Notes under the pieces: model-generated
Database searches by the model: none
What the model was told of the DNA's origin: nothing
The model's input: only the letters and a program-made list of their open reading frames with translations
In this document: positions 46,726 through 56,062 of the stretch, in pieces
Layout: the number at the start of each line of letters is the position of its first letter
Numbering within the stretch: position 1 is the first letter of the stretch
Made by a program: the position numbers and the translations under genes
DNA from: an uncultured Tolumonas sp.
Lineage (GTDB): Bacteria > Pseudomonadota > Gammaproteobacteria > Enterobacterales > Aeromonadaceae
NCBI RefSeq assembly: GCF_963678185.1
Contig: NZ_OY782757.1
Location: forward strand, 2,539,001 to 2,603,000
Direction of reading: 5' to 3'
Length of the DNA stretch: 64,000 nucleotides

Positions 46726-47715
46726 TTATTGGTACATAACCGATGTCAGCTCATTGATGATGGACGGCATGCTTGCTCGCATCAGTTCAACAAAACGACG
46801 CAATTTGGCCGGATAAAAACGGGCGTACGGATAGACGATATACACGGGCAATGGGGCTGCTTGCCACTCTGGCAGCAGATGGATCAAACGCCCGCGAGCT
46901 ATCTCTTCTGATAATAACCAGGCTGAGCCAACACATAAGCCTAACCCTGTCACAGCGGCACTGCGTAAGGCATACAGGCTGTCAGTGCTCATGCGTGGCT
47001 GGATCGGAATGCGTTGAGTCTCCCCGGTTTTTGTGTGGGTCAGCGTAATGTCATTTCGGTAGTAAGTTTGCAAGGCTAACCACGGCAGGTTGCTTAACTC
47101 GCTGGCATGTGTCGGTAGCTCGGCTCCGGCGAGTAAGGCCGGAGATGCGGCCACGATGCGCGGTACTTCAGCGAGTTTGATCGCCACCATCGCCGGATCA
47201 CGTACTTCGCCCACCTGAATAGCACAGTCGATCCCGGCCGCAATAAAGTCGGCGATCGCCCGATCATCATGTAACAGCCACTCGACGCTAATTTTTTTAT
47301 GCTGCCGCAGAAAATCGGCCAGTGGTGTAACTAACACATCCTGCCCAAACGCATGCGGGGCGAGCACTCGCAGCAGACCTTCCGGTTCCTCATTATCACC
47401 CCGTAATTCAGATTCGAAAGATGCCCAGGTTGCCAGCAACTCTTTTGCCCGTGCAAAACAGCGCTCGCCGTCTTCCGTCAGCCGCATCATATGAGTGGAG
47501 CGTTGCAACAAGCGCACCCCCAGTGATTGCTCAAAGGTTTTTAGGCGGCGGCTGATGGTGGGTTGGGTGGTGTGCATCTGGGTTGCAGCGGCAGACAGGC
47601 TGCCTGCTTCGACAATGCGCACAAACGTGTTCAGTAGCTCAAGGCGGTCGGTTAAACCATGGGTGACGGTGTTGGCTGGATGTGAAGTTGTAGTACTCTC
47701 TGCCGGTTTGTTCAT
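46726..47715 (-). CDS. LysR-family transcriptional regulator
   Basis: A 329-residue LysR regulator with an N-terminal winged helix (SLSAAATQMHTTQPTISRRLKTFEQ, about residues 40-65) after a 25-residue extension, and a periplasmic-binding-like effector domain. It is divergent from an MFS gene across a short gap with a perfect-arm LysR-type palindrome, so it most likely regulates that transporter and itself. Confidence 0.9.
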   Translation of the reverse strand: MNKPAESTTTSHPANTVTHGLTDRLELLNTFVRIVEAGSLSAAATQMHTTQPTISRRLKTFEQSLGVRLLQRSTHMMRLTEDGERCFARAKELLATWASFESELRGDNEEPEGLLRVLAPHAFGQDVLVTPLADFLRQHKKISVEWLLHDDRAIADFIAAGIDCAIQVGEVRDPAMVAIKLAEVPRIVAASPALLAGAELPTHASELSNLPWLALQTYYRNDITLTHTKTGETQRIPIQPRMSTDSLYALRSAAVTGLGLCVGSAWLLSEEIARGRLIHLLPEWQAAPLPVYIVYPYARFYPAKLRRFVELMRASMPSIINELTSVMYQ

Positions 47716-47734
47716 CGGGCCCCCGAATGGAATG

Positions 47735-47755
47735 GTTATACGTTAAATGTATAAC
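47735..47755. promoter_or_regulatory. LysR-type operator between the regulator and MFS genes
   Basis: GTTATAC (47735-47741) and GTATAAC (47749-47755) are perfect inverted arms separated by 7 bases, with the T-N11-A pattern of LysR-type sites, 20 bases before the LysR start. Confidence 0.7.
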
Positions 47756-47837
47756 AAATGTGCAAAGCGTGGTACTACACCCAGCGCTATTCCTTGCGCA
47801 AACTGATATGCAAGGTTTAACTCACCAGGTGAATATC

Positions 47838-49130
47838 ATGACTTCCATACAGAATATGAATGTGAACGATAAAACAACGCAACAACCAGCGGCATTAGCC
47901 AATGCTGGGACTGCTGTGCCACGTCATCTCAAAACATCGTTGATTTTTTTATTGGCAACCGGCGCCGGGTTGGCGGTGGCCTCATTGTATTACAGTCAAC
48001 CCATGCTCGGTGTGTTGGGGGCGAGTATCGGTGCTTCCGATCAGGCCGTTGGTTTTGTACCCACGCTGACCCAATTAGGTTATGCCTTGGGTATTTTATT
48101 GTTGGCACCACTGGGCGATCGTTTTGATCGGCGACGGATTATTCTGATTAAAGGTGTTGTGTTGCTGGTGGCATTATTGCTGGCGGCCAGCGCGCCGGGT
48201 ATCGGTCTGTTATTGGTCGCGAGTCTGATTATTGGGCTGTCAGCCACCATGGCGCAGGATATTGTACCTGCCGCAGCAACACTGGCGCCGGAAGCTCATC
48301 GCGGTAAAGTCGTCGGCACGGTGATGACCGGTTTATTGCTGGGTATTTTGTTGTCTCGTGTGGTCAGTGGTTTTGTCGCCGATCATTTTGGCTGGCGGAT
48401 CATGTTTGTGGCGGCGGCCATCAGCATTGCGCTGAGCTTGGTGGCGATCTGGCGTGGGTTACCCAATTTCAAACCGACGACACAATTATCATATTCTGCC
48501 TTATTAGGTTCGCTGGCGGGTCTTTGGTTGCAACATAGTGCACTGCGACGTGCCGCTATGGCACAGGGTCTGATCTCAATCGGTTTCAGTGCGTTCTGGT
48601 CGACGCTGGCCGTGATGCTGCATGCAGCACCTTTTCATCTGGGAAGTGCAGCGGCAGGGGCGTTTGGTTTAGCTGGTGCTGCAGGCGCCTTGGCGGCACC
48701 GGTTGCTGGGCGCATTGCCGATCTTCGTGGCCCCGAGCTGGTCACCCGGGTTGGCATTGCGCTGGTGGCGTTATCTTTTGCGGCGATGATTTTCTTACCA
48801 CTGTTGACAATGCAGGCCCAACTTTGGCTGCTGGTGGTTAGCGCAATTGGTTTTGATCTGGGTGTGCAAGCTACATTGATTGCCCATCAGACTATTGTGT
48901 ACAGCATTGACCCCGGTGCGCGCAGCCGTCTGAATGCCGTATTGTTTGTCGGTATGTTTATTGGCATGGCGATCGGGGCTGCAGCGGGCAGTTTATTGCT
49001 GGCCCAATGGGGTTGGCGTGCGGTGACCGTGTTAGCAATCACCACAACACTGATGGCGTTAGCTGTACGCTGCTGGCCGGAAGCTGTAACCGAAGAGCCT
49101 ACCGACGATAAGTTACAGCAGATCGGCTGA
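47838..49130 (+). CDS. MFS transporter (DHA1-like efflux)
   Basis: A 430-residue inner-membrane transporter with 12 predicted helices; the motif-A loop reads GDRFDRRRIILIKG, as in drug:H+ antiporters of the DHA1 group. The ATG at 47838 has AGGTG upstream; the in-frame extension to 47727 would run through the operator region. It is divergent from the LysR gene and converges with the PAS-GGDEF gene, overlapping its end by 18 bases. The substrate is unknown. Confidence 0.88.
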   Translation: MTSIQNMNVNDKTTQQPAALANAGTAVPRHLKTSLIFLLATGAGLAVASLYYSQPMLGVLGASIGASDQAVGFVPTLTQLGYALGILLLAPLGDRFDRRRIILIKGVVLLVALLLAASAPGIGLLLVASLIIGLSATMAQDIVPAAATLAPEAHRGKVVGTVMTGLLLGILLSRVVSGFVADHFGWRIMFVAAAISIALSLVAIWRGLPNFKPTTQLSYSALLGSLAGLWLQHSALRRAAMAQGLISIGFSAFWSTLAVMLHAAPFHLGSAAAGAFGLAGAAGALAAPVAGRIADLRGPELVTRVGIALVALSFAAMIFLPLLTMQAQLWLLVVSAIGFDLGVQATLIAHQTIVYSIDPGARSRLNAVLFVGMFIGMAIGAAAGSLLLAQWGWRAVTVLAITTTLMALAVRCWPEAVTEEPTDDKLQQIG

Positions 49131-50915
49131 TTCTTCGGCTGGTGTGCCATAAATATGATAGCGATTTTTACCGGCCTGTTTGGCTTGATACATCGCCTGA
49201 TCGGCCTGTGACAACAGATGTTCCGCCTGAATGTTTTCCGATTGCGGATAAAAGGCGAGGCCTATGCTGGCGCTGATTTTGAGCTGTAAATCATCGATCA
49301 GAATAGTTTTGGAAATGACATGTAATAGTCGTTTGACGAGATGCAGCGAGTGGTTGAGATCCTTACTGACAGTGAGTAAAGCGACAAATTCATCACCACC
49401 GATACGGGCGACGGTATCGGTTTCCCGTAAGGTCTTTTTCATCTGTCCGGCGACGGCCATCAACAACTGATCGCCCACCGCATGCCCGTAAGTGTCATTG
49501 ATCTGTTTAAAACCATCGAGGTCGATATACGCGATAGCCAGCAGATTATCGGTTTGCTGGCATTGTTGTAGGGCCAGCACTAACTTATCGGTCAGTAATT
49601 TCCGGTTGGGTAACCCGGTGAGCAAATCATAATAGGCTTGTTGTTCCAGCTGTTTTTCATGCTGTTTTTGATGGGAAATATCTGATGCCAAACAAACATA
49701 GTGATGAGTTTCATTATTTTCATTTTTGACCGCGCTGATGGTTTGCAGTTCCGCAAAGATTTCGCCATTTTTGCGCCGGTTCCAAATCTCACCGCTCCAA
49801 TGTCCTTCTTGTCGCAGTTGTTGCCAGAAGGTTTTATAAAATTGCCGATCCTGATAACCCGATTGCAGAATGCGCGGGTTTTTACCTAACACCTCGGCTT
49901 CGCTATAACCGGTAATATCGGTAAAAGCTTTGTTGACCTGCACAATACTGCCATCTGGTTCGGTGATCAAAATGGCTTCTTTGGCTTCGGTAAATACACT
50001 GGCGGCGAGCGATAATTTCTCTTCGTTGCGCTTTTGTTCCGTGATGTCACTAAAGCTGCTGATCACCGCATAGGGTTGGGGTTCATCCAGTCGGAACAGC
50101 GGCTGACTGTTAACGCTGAGCCAAACGATCCGGTGCGTAAATTGAATGCCCATGATGAAATTTCGGATCGCGCTGCCAGAGCGGATACATTGCTCGCTGG
50201 GGTGTTCACTCAGGGGTAATGGTTTTCCGTTTTCATCGCAACGTTGCCAGGTCAGTGATGACAGTTGTTTGCCTAATAGTTGCGACTTATCGACGCCAAA
50301 AATGGCACACGCTTCTTCATTAACGGCAATGATTTGATGCTGGGTATCTTGCAAAATACAGCCGACTGGCAGGCTGTCATGTAAGGCGCGGTAGCGGGCT
50401 TCACTTTCGCGTAATTGCTTTTCGGCCAGCAGACGTTCGGTAATGTCATAAATTGTGGAATAGAGAAACTGTTGACCATCAATCACGATCGGGCCGGAAT
50501 GTACTTCGACCTGACGAATTTCCCCTGAGGCCAAGCGATGAGGAAACAAAAAGAAGCTGCGGCGTTCCGCCAGCGCCTGAGCCATTCTCTGTTTGATCTG
50601 CTCTTGGGTCAGGCAATTAATATCGCTGATGGTGAGTGTTAATAACTGTTGCCGGCTGTAGCCGTAGAATTTTTCTGCTGCCAGATTGGCGTTTGCAATC
50701 TGTCCATTGCTGGGGTCAATCAGCAAAATAGGGGTTTTTGCTTGTTCAAAAAACAACCGATAACTGTTTTGGGCTTGCTGTTGTAAATACTCCGAAAGTT
50801 CAGTTAACAGCGGGAGTAAGCCGCTGGCCAGTTCAGGTTGGCTGGATAACGTCTGCGTGAGTGCTGTGATCCGGTCACGGAGTTGGACGGGGTCATGAAA
50901 AATGGAATGACGCAT
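49113..50915 (-). CDS. Multi-PAS GGDEF diguanylate cyclase
   Basis: A 600-residue cytoplasmic signalling protein. A short N-terminal helical region is followed by three PAS domains (about 50-165, 175-295 and 305-415; FYGYSRQQLL, WNRRKNGEIFAE) and a GGDEF domain (about 435-600) with an intact GGDEF motif and an RETD inhibitory site five residues before it. No membrane segment is seen. ATG at 50915 has GGAGG six bases upstream; longer readings up to 51098 lack this. It converges with the MFS gene with an 18-base overlap. Confidence 0.9.
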   Translation of the reverse strand: MRHSIFHDPVQLRDRITALTQTLSSQPELASGLLPLLTELSEYLQQQAQNSYRLFFEQAKTPILLIDPSNGQIANANLAAEKFYGYSRQQLLTLTISDINCLTQEQIKQRMAQALAERRSFFLFPHRLASGEIRQVEVHSGPIVIDGQQFLYSTIYDITERLLAEKQLRESEARYRALHDSLPVGCILQDTQHQIIAVNEEACAIFGVDKSQLLGKQLSSLTWQRCDENGKPLPLSEHPSEQCIRSGSAIRNFIMGIQFTHRIVWLSVNSQPLFRLDEPQPYAVISSFSDITEQKRNEEKLSLAASVFTEAKEAILITEPDGSIVQVNKAFTDITGYSEAEVLGKNPRILQSGYQDRQFYKTFWQQLRQEGHWSGEIWNRRKNGEIFAELQTISAVKNENNETHHYVCLASDISHQKQHEKQLEQQAYYDLLTGLPNRKLLTDKLVLALQQCQQTDNLLAIAYIDLDGFKQINDTYGHAVGDQLLMAVAGQMKKTLRETDTVARIGGDEFVALLTVSKDLNHSLHLVKRLLHVISKTILIDDLQLKISASIGLAFYPQSENIQAEHLLSQADQAMYQAKQAGKNRYHIYGTPAEESADLL

Positions 50916-51134
50916 GACCATCCTCCGGAGCATTGGTAGTCGGCGTGTATCATTTACCATAGCACTTTGCCGTCTGGCTGCCAGAAAGAATGCGTCTTTA
51001 TTGAGTCTATTTTGACGTATGCCGCACCTTTCTTTTGCGATAAGCGCAGGTGTTTGAAGGGAGGGTGTGCTACCGCCGCATATTTCGGGATCAGACAATC
51101 TGCGGCGGCATGATGTTGGGTTTATCCGAACGGT

Positions 51135-51935
51135 TTATTGCGGTTCGCAGCCCAGCTCTTTGGATATCGCGGTAGCTGCTGCCCGTAGTGGGGTCAGCAA
51201 GGCGTCTAGCCCCATTTGCTGTAATTTTACCGTGGATAATGAAATAGAAACGGCATATGGCACGCGGTGGTAAATATCAAACACAGGCACCGCAATGCAG
51301 GAAACACCCAGTTCATTCTCTTCGCGATCCATCGCATAACCGTCATTTCGGATCTCTTCCAGCTCACGATAGAGCGGTTCTAATTCCGTGATCGTATTAC
51401 GGGTGAGCGGAACGATTTGTTCTTTGTGCGATTGCCAATATTGTTTCGGATAATCCGTTTGCCCGTAGGCCATAAAAATTTTACCCATGGCGGTGCAATA
51501 GAGTGGGTGATGCTGGCCGATATACGCCCGTGTGCGCATCATACCGGTGGTGGGTTCGAGTTTATAAATCAAGATCACATGGTCATCTTCCCGACTGGAG
51601 AAGTTAACCGTTTCGCAAGTGGTCAGATTGAGTGTTTCCAAATGCCCCGCAGCGACATGAATGATATTCAATGACGACAGGGCTTTTTGCCCGACCGAAA
51701 TGAATTTGGTGGTCAGCCGGTAACTGCCAGAGGCAGGGGCGGGCGTGACATACCCGGCCGCATGTAAACCCTGCAATAAGCGGTGAACGGTACTCTTATT
51801 CATGTCGGCTTGTTCGGCCAGATGAGCCAAAGGACAGCCGTTTGGGTAGTTACTTAAGATCTCAATCAGCTGTAACGCTTTGAATAGACTTTGGCTACCT
51901 TGGGGAATTTCCTTGGCGTTTGAATCTTTTGTCAT
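51135..51935 (-). CDS. yiaJ: IclR-family regulator of the diketogulonate operon (YiaJ-like)
   Basis: A 266-residue IclR-family regulator very like E. coli YiaJ (PlaR): GSQSLFKALQLIEILSNYPN, the recognition helix MNKSTVHRLLQGL, FSSREDDHVILIYKLEPTTG and VPVFDIYHRVPYAVSISLS. YiaJ represses the yiaKLMNOPQRS operon in E. coli. Here it faces a yiaK/L-lyxK-sgbHUE-like operon, which supports the name. ATG at 51935 has GAGG eight bases upstream; an ATG at 51959 is too close to its own GAGG. Confidence 0.92.
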   Translation of the reverse strand: MTKDSNAKEIPQGSQSLFKALQLIEILSNYPNGCPLAHLAEQADMNKSTVHRLLQGLHAAGYVTPAPASGSYRLTTKFISVGQKALSSLNIIHVAAGHLETLNLTTCETVNFSSREDDHVILIYKLEPTTGMMRTRAYIGQHHPLYCTAMGKIFMAYGQTDYPKQYWQSHKEQIVPLTRNTITELEPLYRELEEIRNDGYAMDREENELGVSCIAVPVFDIYHRVPYAVSISLSTVKLQQMGLDALLTPLRAAATAISKELGCEPQ

Positions 51936-52091
51936 CCGACCCACCTCTTCATTTCTCATTCCTCAGATACTAGCGCAAACACAGGGTCAGGTGTAGCTAT
52001 CCTTGCCCTGGTGAAAATGTGCTCTGCTTCACGAAACCAACAACAAAAAATAAACCATTGAATTTAAAGGAAATATAGGAGGTCATTAATT

Positions 52092-52120
52092 TTGACAGCT
52101 TTCTACAACAGGCGTAAATT
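52092..52120 (+). promoter_or_regulatory. Sigma-70-like promoter of the ABC/diketogulonate operon
   Basis: A perfect -35 hexamer TTGACA (52092-52097) is followed after 17 bases by TAAATT (52115-52120). The region just downstream has AAATTTGAAAT and GTGAAATTT words in loose symmetry and could bind YiaJ. It lies 84 bases before the first gene of the operon. Confidence 0.65.
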
Positions 52121-52203
52121 TGAAATCAGATTCCACATAGTGAAATTTAAACCTTAATTACTGTTCTTTGATTATTCATGTCGCCCCCTAAAGGAACCTG
52201 GTC

Positions 52204-53727
52204 ATGATGGACACATTTACAGAAGAGCAACCAGCATTAGCGATGAAAAATATCGTCAAGATATTTGGTAGCACCGCCGCCGTGAACAACGTCAGCCTCG
52301 AGATAAAACCGGGCGAAGTCGTGGCGTTGTTGGGTGAAAACGGTGCCGGTAAATCAACGTTAATTAAAGTGTTGGCTGGGGTGCATGCCCGCGATGGCGG
52401 CGACATCCTGTTCCAAGGTAAAAGCATCGCCTCTGCCGCCAGCATTCGCAAAGGCAATGAACAGCCGATTGCGTTTATCCATCAGGATTTAGGTTTGGTT
52501 GACTGGATGACTGTGGCAGAGAACATCGCCATGGTGATGGGTTTTCCACGCCGTTTCGGCATGATTGATTGGGAAGCCACCCGTCAGCAAGCCGCCAACG
52601 CATTAGCCGATGTCAGTATCGCGCTCGACCCCGATTCACGCGTGTTTGAACTCTCCCGTACGGAAAAATCACTGTTAGCCATTGCGCGCGCGGTTGCGGT
52701 CGATGCCTCGGTGTTGGTGTTAGACGAACCGACCGCCTCACTGCCTGCCGATGACGTGCGCCATCTGTTTCGCATCATGAATCTGCTGCGTAATCGTGGT
52801 GTCGGCATGATCTACGTAACACACCGTTTAGATGAAGTGATGGAAATCGCGGACAGCGTCTGCGTGATGCGCGATGGCTGTTATGCCGGTGGTGGCTCGA
52901 TCAAAAACTACACCCTGCGCGGTTTAGTGGAGCTGATTGTGGGTGAAGCGATCCGTGAAGATCAGCGCCGCCCATTACCCGTCGCCGCTGTGCAGCCGGT
53001 GTTGAGCTTAAAAGGCGTGACTGTTGGCGACACCGGCCCGGTCAGCTTCAATGTGCAGCCGGGCGAAATGCTGGCGCTGGCTGGGTTACGTGGTGCCGGC
53101 CAGGAAGAGATCGGTCGTTTGCTGTTTGCCCAGCGCCAATCTGAACGTGGACAAATTACTCTGTGTGGCAAACCGTTTACCGCGACTACGCCGAGCGAAG
53201 CGATGAGTGCTGGTGTCTCATTTGTGGCGGGCGATCGCATTGGCGAAAGTCTGGTCATGTCGATGACGGTGCGTGAAAACCTGTTCCTGAACCCTTGCGC
53301 CTGTGGCTGCAAGCCGGTGTCGATTTATGACGAGCACTCAGAGTCCCCACTGTGCTGGGAAAAAGTGAAGCAATTTGATGTGCGCCCCATGGATATCAAC
53401 ATTGATGTCAGCGCCTTATCAGGCGGCAACCAGCAAAAAGTGGTCATGGCGCGCTGGTTACAACTGCAAGCACCACTGTTGATTCTGGAAGACCCAACCG
53501 CCGGTGTTGACGTCGGCGCACGGGCAGAAATTTACGATCTGCTGAACGTGGCACTGTCACAAGGTGTTGCCGTGCTGCTGATCACCAACGACTTAGAAGA
53601 AGTGGCCCATATCTGTAACCGCGCACTAGTGTTTAACCGCGGTCAAATTGTCGGCGAGCTGCGCAACCAAGATGTCTCTTTCGCCAACTTGCTTGAATTA
53701 GCATCCGGCAGAGCCGCAGCGGCTTAA
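52204..53727 (+). CDS. Sugar ABC importer ATP-binding protein (two NBDs, RbsA-like)
   Basis: A 507-residue cytoplasmic ATPase with two nucleotide-binding domains, as in ribose/xylose/galactose importers. NBD1 has Walker A GENGAGKS (44-51) and Walker B VLVLDEPT (170-177), with a degenerate signature (LSRTE). NBD2 has a degenerate Walker A (GLRGAGQEE) but a good signature LSGGNQQK. Its Walker B reads LLILEDPTAG, with Glu-Asp in place of the usual Asp-Glu. A loop of NBD2 holds Cys365, Cys367, Cys369 and Cys384, which is unusual for the family and could bind metal. It is first in the operon. It replaces the TRAP genes yiaMNO of E. coli. Confidence 0.9.
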   Translation: MMDTFTEEQPALAMKNIVKIFGSTAAVNNVSLEIKPGEVVALLGENGAGKSTLIKVLAGVHARDGGDILFQGKSIASAASIRKGNEQPIAFIHQDLGLVDWMTVAENIAMVMGFPRRFGMIDWEATRQQAANALADVSIALDPDSRVFELSRTEKSLLAIARAVAVDASVLVLDEPTASLPADDVRHLFRIMNLLRNRGVGMIYVTHRLDEVMEIADSVCVMRDGCYAGGGSIKNYTLRGLVELIVGEAIREDQRRPLPVAAVQPVLSLKGVTVGDTGPVSFNVQPGEMLALAGLRGAGQEEIGRLLFAQRQSERGQITLCGKPFTATTPSEAMSAGVSFVAGDRIGESLVMSMTVRENLFLNPCACGCKPVSIYDEHSESPLCWEKVKQFDVRPMDINIDVSALSGGNQQKVVMARWLQLQAPLLILEDPTAGVDVGARAEIYDLLNVALSQGVAVLLITNDLEEVAHICNRALVFNRGQIVGELRNQDVSFANLLELASGRAAAA

Positions 53728-53807
53728 GTTTTTAACCATTTGGGAAATGAAATCATCGGGCAAATGTAGACGTTGTATTGCCCTATTCAATACTTTAGGA
53801 GAGTTTT

Positions 53808-54881
53808 ATGTCCAGCAAAACCTCAGTTAAGTCTACAGCACTGGAAGAGCGCGTCTCTCTCAGTCAGCACGGTGCCTCTGCATGGATCATGCAGATATTC
53901 ACCCGTTATGGCTTACTCGTGATCTGCGTGCTGTTAGCCCTGATCTTTTCACTGACTACACCTTCTTTTGCGTCGATGCTGACACTGCAGGCGATCTTAG
54001 CCAGTAAGTCAAAAATCGCCCTGTTAGCACTGGCTGCTACCATTCCGATGATTGTCGGCAAAATCGACCTCAACGTCGGCTTCGGCATTGTGTTGTGGCA
54101 CATCCTCGCCATCACTTTACAAGTGGAATATGGCTTCTCCTGGCAGATGGCGATGGTCATCGTGTTAGGGCTGTCGGCGGTGTATGGCCTGCTGAACGGG
54201 ATCCTGGTTGCATTAGCTGATATCGACAGTTTTGTGGCGACACTCGGTTCAGGCACCGTGCTGTATGCCGTGGCGCTGTGGCACTCCGGTGGCCGTCAAA
54301 TCGTTGGTGATTTACCGGATGCCTTTGTTGCGCTGCACCATACTGAATTATTCGGCATTCCTGTGGTTGCGTTCTATGTGATTCTGGCGGCGGTGGTGTT
54401 GTGGTTAGTCACTGAACACACGCCGATTGGCCGCTGTATGTACGCTGTCGGTGGTAATCCGGCTGCGGCAACACTGAATGGTATTTCCGTTAATCGCTAT
54501 ACCATCGGTGCGTTCATTGCTTCAAGTTTACTGACTGGTTTCACCGGCGTGGTTATCGCCGCGGAACAAGGTGTCGGTCAGGCCAGCGTAGGTATGGATT
54601 ACCTGTTACCGGCGCTGGTTGGTGCATTCCTGGGTAGTACGACTATTCGTCCGGGCCGGGTCAACGTGTGGGGCACTATCGTGGGTATCGCTATCCTTGC
54701 CATTGGCATCGCGGGTATCCAGCAGTTCGGTGGCGCTTTCTGGGTTGAACCTCTGTTTAACGGTGCAACACTGCTGTTCTCCATCACACTGGCGGGTTAT
54801 GCCCAACGCCGTCGGATGCTGAACAAAAAGGCGGTACAACGCCCAGCAGCAGCGCAACCAGCGACTAACGCAACACACTAA
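53808..54881 (+). CDS. Sugar ABC importer permease (RbsC-like)
   Basis: A 357-residue inner-membrane permease of the BPD_transp_2 family with 8-10 helices; IDLNVGFGIVL, YAVGGNPAAATLNGISVNRY and LVGAFLGSTTIRPGRVNVWGT are family blocks. It forms the channel with the ATPase upstream (80-base gap) and the binding protein downstream. One gene presumably makes a homodimer. Confidence 0.92.
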   Translation: MSSKTSVKSTALEERVSLSQHGASAWIMQIFTRYGLLVICVLLALIFSLTTPSFASMLTLQAILASKSKIALLALAATIPMIVGKIDLNVGFGIVLWHILAITLQVEYGFSWQMAMVIVLGLSAVYGLLNGILVALADIDSFVATLGSGTVLYAVALWHSGGRQIVGDLPDAFVALHHTELFGIPVVAFYVILAAVVLWLVTEHTPIGRCMYAVGGNPAAATLNGISVNRYTIGAFIASSLLTGFTGVVIAAEQGVGQASVGMDYLLPALVGAFLGSTTIRPGRVNVWGTIVGIAILAIGIAGIQQFGGAFWVEPLFNGATLLFSITLAGYAQRRRMLNKKAVQRPAAAQPATNATH

Positions 54882-54914
54882 AATTACCTCCCACACCACG
54901 TAAGGATCAGAACA

Positions 54915-56021
54915 ATGAAATGCAATAAAATCGTCTCTGCTTTTCTGGCCGCTGGCCTGTTTATGACCAGCCAATGGGCGTCAGCACAAGACCTGCTGAC
55001 CGATGCAAAACAAGTTATTGAACGTGCTACCGCGCCTGTCACCAAGTGGGATGGCCCAACCACCGGCCCAACATTACAAACCGGCAAAAAAATCATCTTT
55101 ATCGCCTCTGATATGAAAAATGGCGGTGTGTTAGGGGTTAAACAAGGTTTGGAAGGGGCGGCAAAAGTCGCAGGCTGGAAACTGGACGTGCTGGATGGCG
55201 CCGGCTCCGTGAAAGACCAACTGGCGGCGCTGAATCAAGCGATTGCGCAGAAACCGGACGGTATCGTGATCGGTGGTTGGAACCCGAACGTGGCGAAAAT
55301 TTTGCTGAAGAAAGCCGCCAAAGAGGGCATCGTGCTGACCGCATGGCACGCGACACCAATTCCTGGCCAGATGAAAGACTACAACATCTTCTATAACGTG
55401 ACTTCTGACTCGATGGAAGTCGCTAAAACTGCCGCCATGTATGCGGTGGCGAAATCAGAAGGTAAAGCGAAGGTCTTGATTTTCACTGACTCGCTGTACC
55501 AAATCGCGTTGGACAAAGCCAACATGATGAAAGACGTGATCGCTAAATGTACCGGTTGTAAGGTGGTTGAATTTATCGACACTCCACTGGCCGACACCTC
55601 AAACCGTATGCCGGGCATGACCTTCAGCCTGTTGCAGAAATATGGCGATGACTTCCAATATTCCTTGGCCATCAACGACCTGTATTTCGACTTCATGGCA
55701 CCGGCACTGCAAACCGCGGGCAAAGGCGGCGCTGCGGCACCATTTAACATCTCTGCCGGTGATGGTTCTGTGACTGCGTATCAACGTGTACGTTCACAAA
55801 AGAGTCAGGTTGCCACCGTGCCGGAACCTTTGAAACTGCACGGCTGGCAATTGCTGGATGAATTTAACCGCGCGTTCGCTCATCAACCGCCATCAGGTTA
55901 TGTCACCCCAGCGCATTTAGTCACCAAAGATAACATCGATGCCGATGGTGGTAAGAACAACGAATTCGACCCAGGCAATGATTATCAAAGCCACTACAAA
56001 GCCATTTGGGGCGTGAAATAG
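54915..56021 (+). CDS. Periplasmic sugar-binding protein of the ABC importer
   Basis: A 368-residue exported binding protein. A signal peptide ends near residue 24 (QWASAQD). The mature part is a type I periplasmic binding fold: KKIIFIASDMKNGGVLGVKQG, IAQKPDGIVIGGWNP and FNISAGDGSVTAYQRV. It gives the importer its specificity. From the downstream genes the ligand may be dehydroascorbate, 2,3-diketo-L-gulonate, or a related sugar acid or lactone; this is inference. Confidence 0.9.
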   Translation: MKCNKIVSAFLAAGLFMTSQWASAQDLLTDAKQVIERATAPVTKWDGPTTGPTLQTGKKIIFIASDMKNGGVLGVKQGLEGAAKVAGWKLDVLDGAGSVKDQLAALNQAIAQKPDGIVIGGWNPNVAKILLKKAAKEGIVLTAWHATPIPGQMKDYNIFYNVTSDSMEVAKTAAMYAVAKSEGKAKVLIFTDSLYQIALDKANMMKDVIAKCTGCKVVEFIDTPLADTSNRMPGMTFSLLQKYGDDFQYSLAINDLYFDFMAPALQTAGKGGAAAPFNISAGDGSVTAYQRVRSQKSQVATVPEPLKLHGWQLLDEFNRAFAHQPPSGYVTPAHLVTKDNIDADGGKNNEFDPGNDYQSHYKAIWGVK

Positions 56022-56062
56022 TCTGTTTTCGGTTGACGATGAATTAAGGAGTTCGAAACGAT

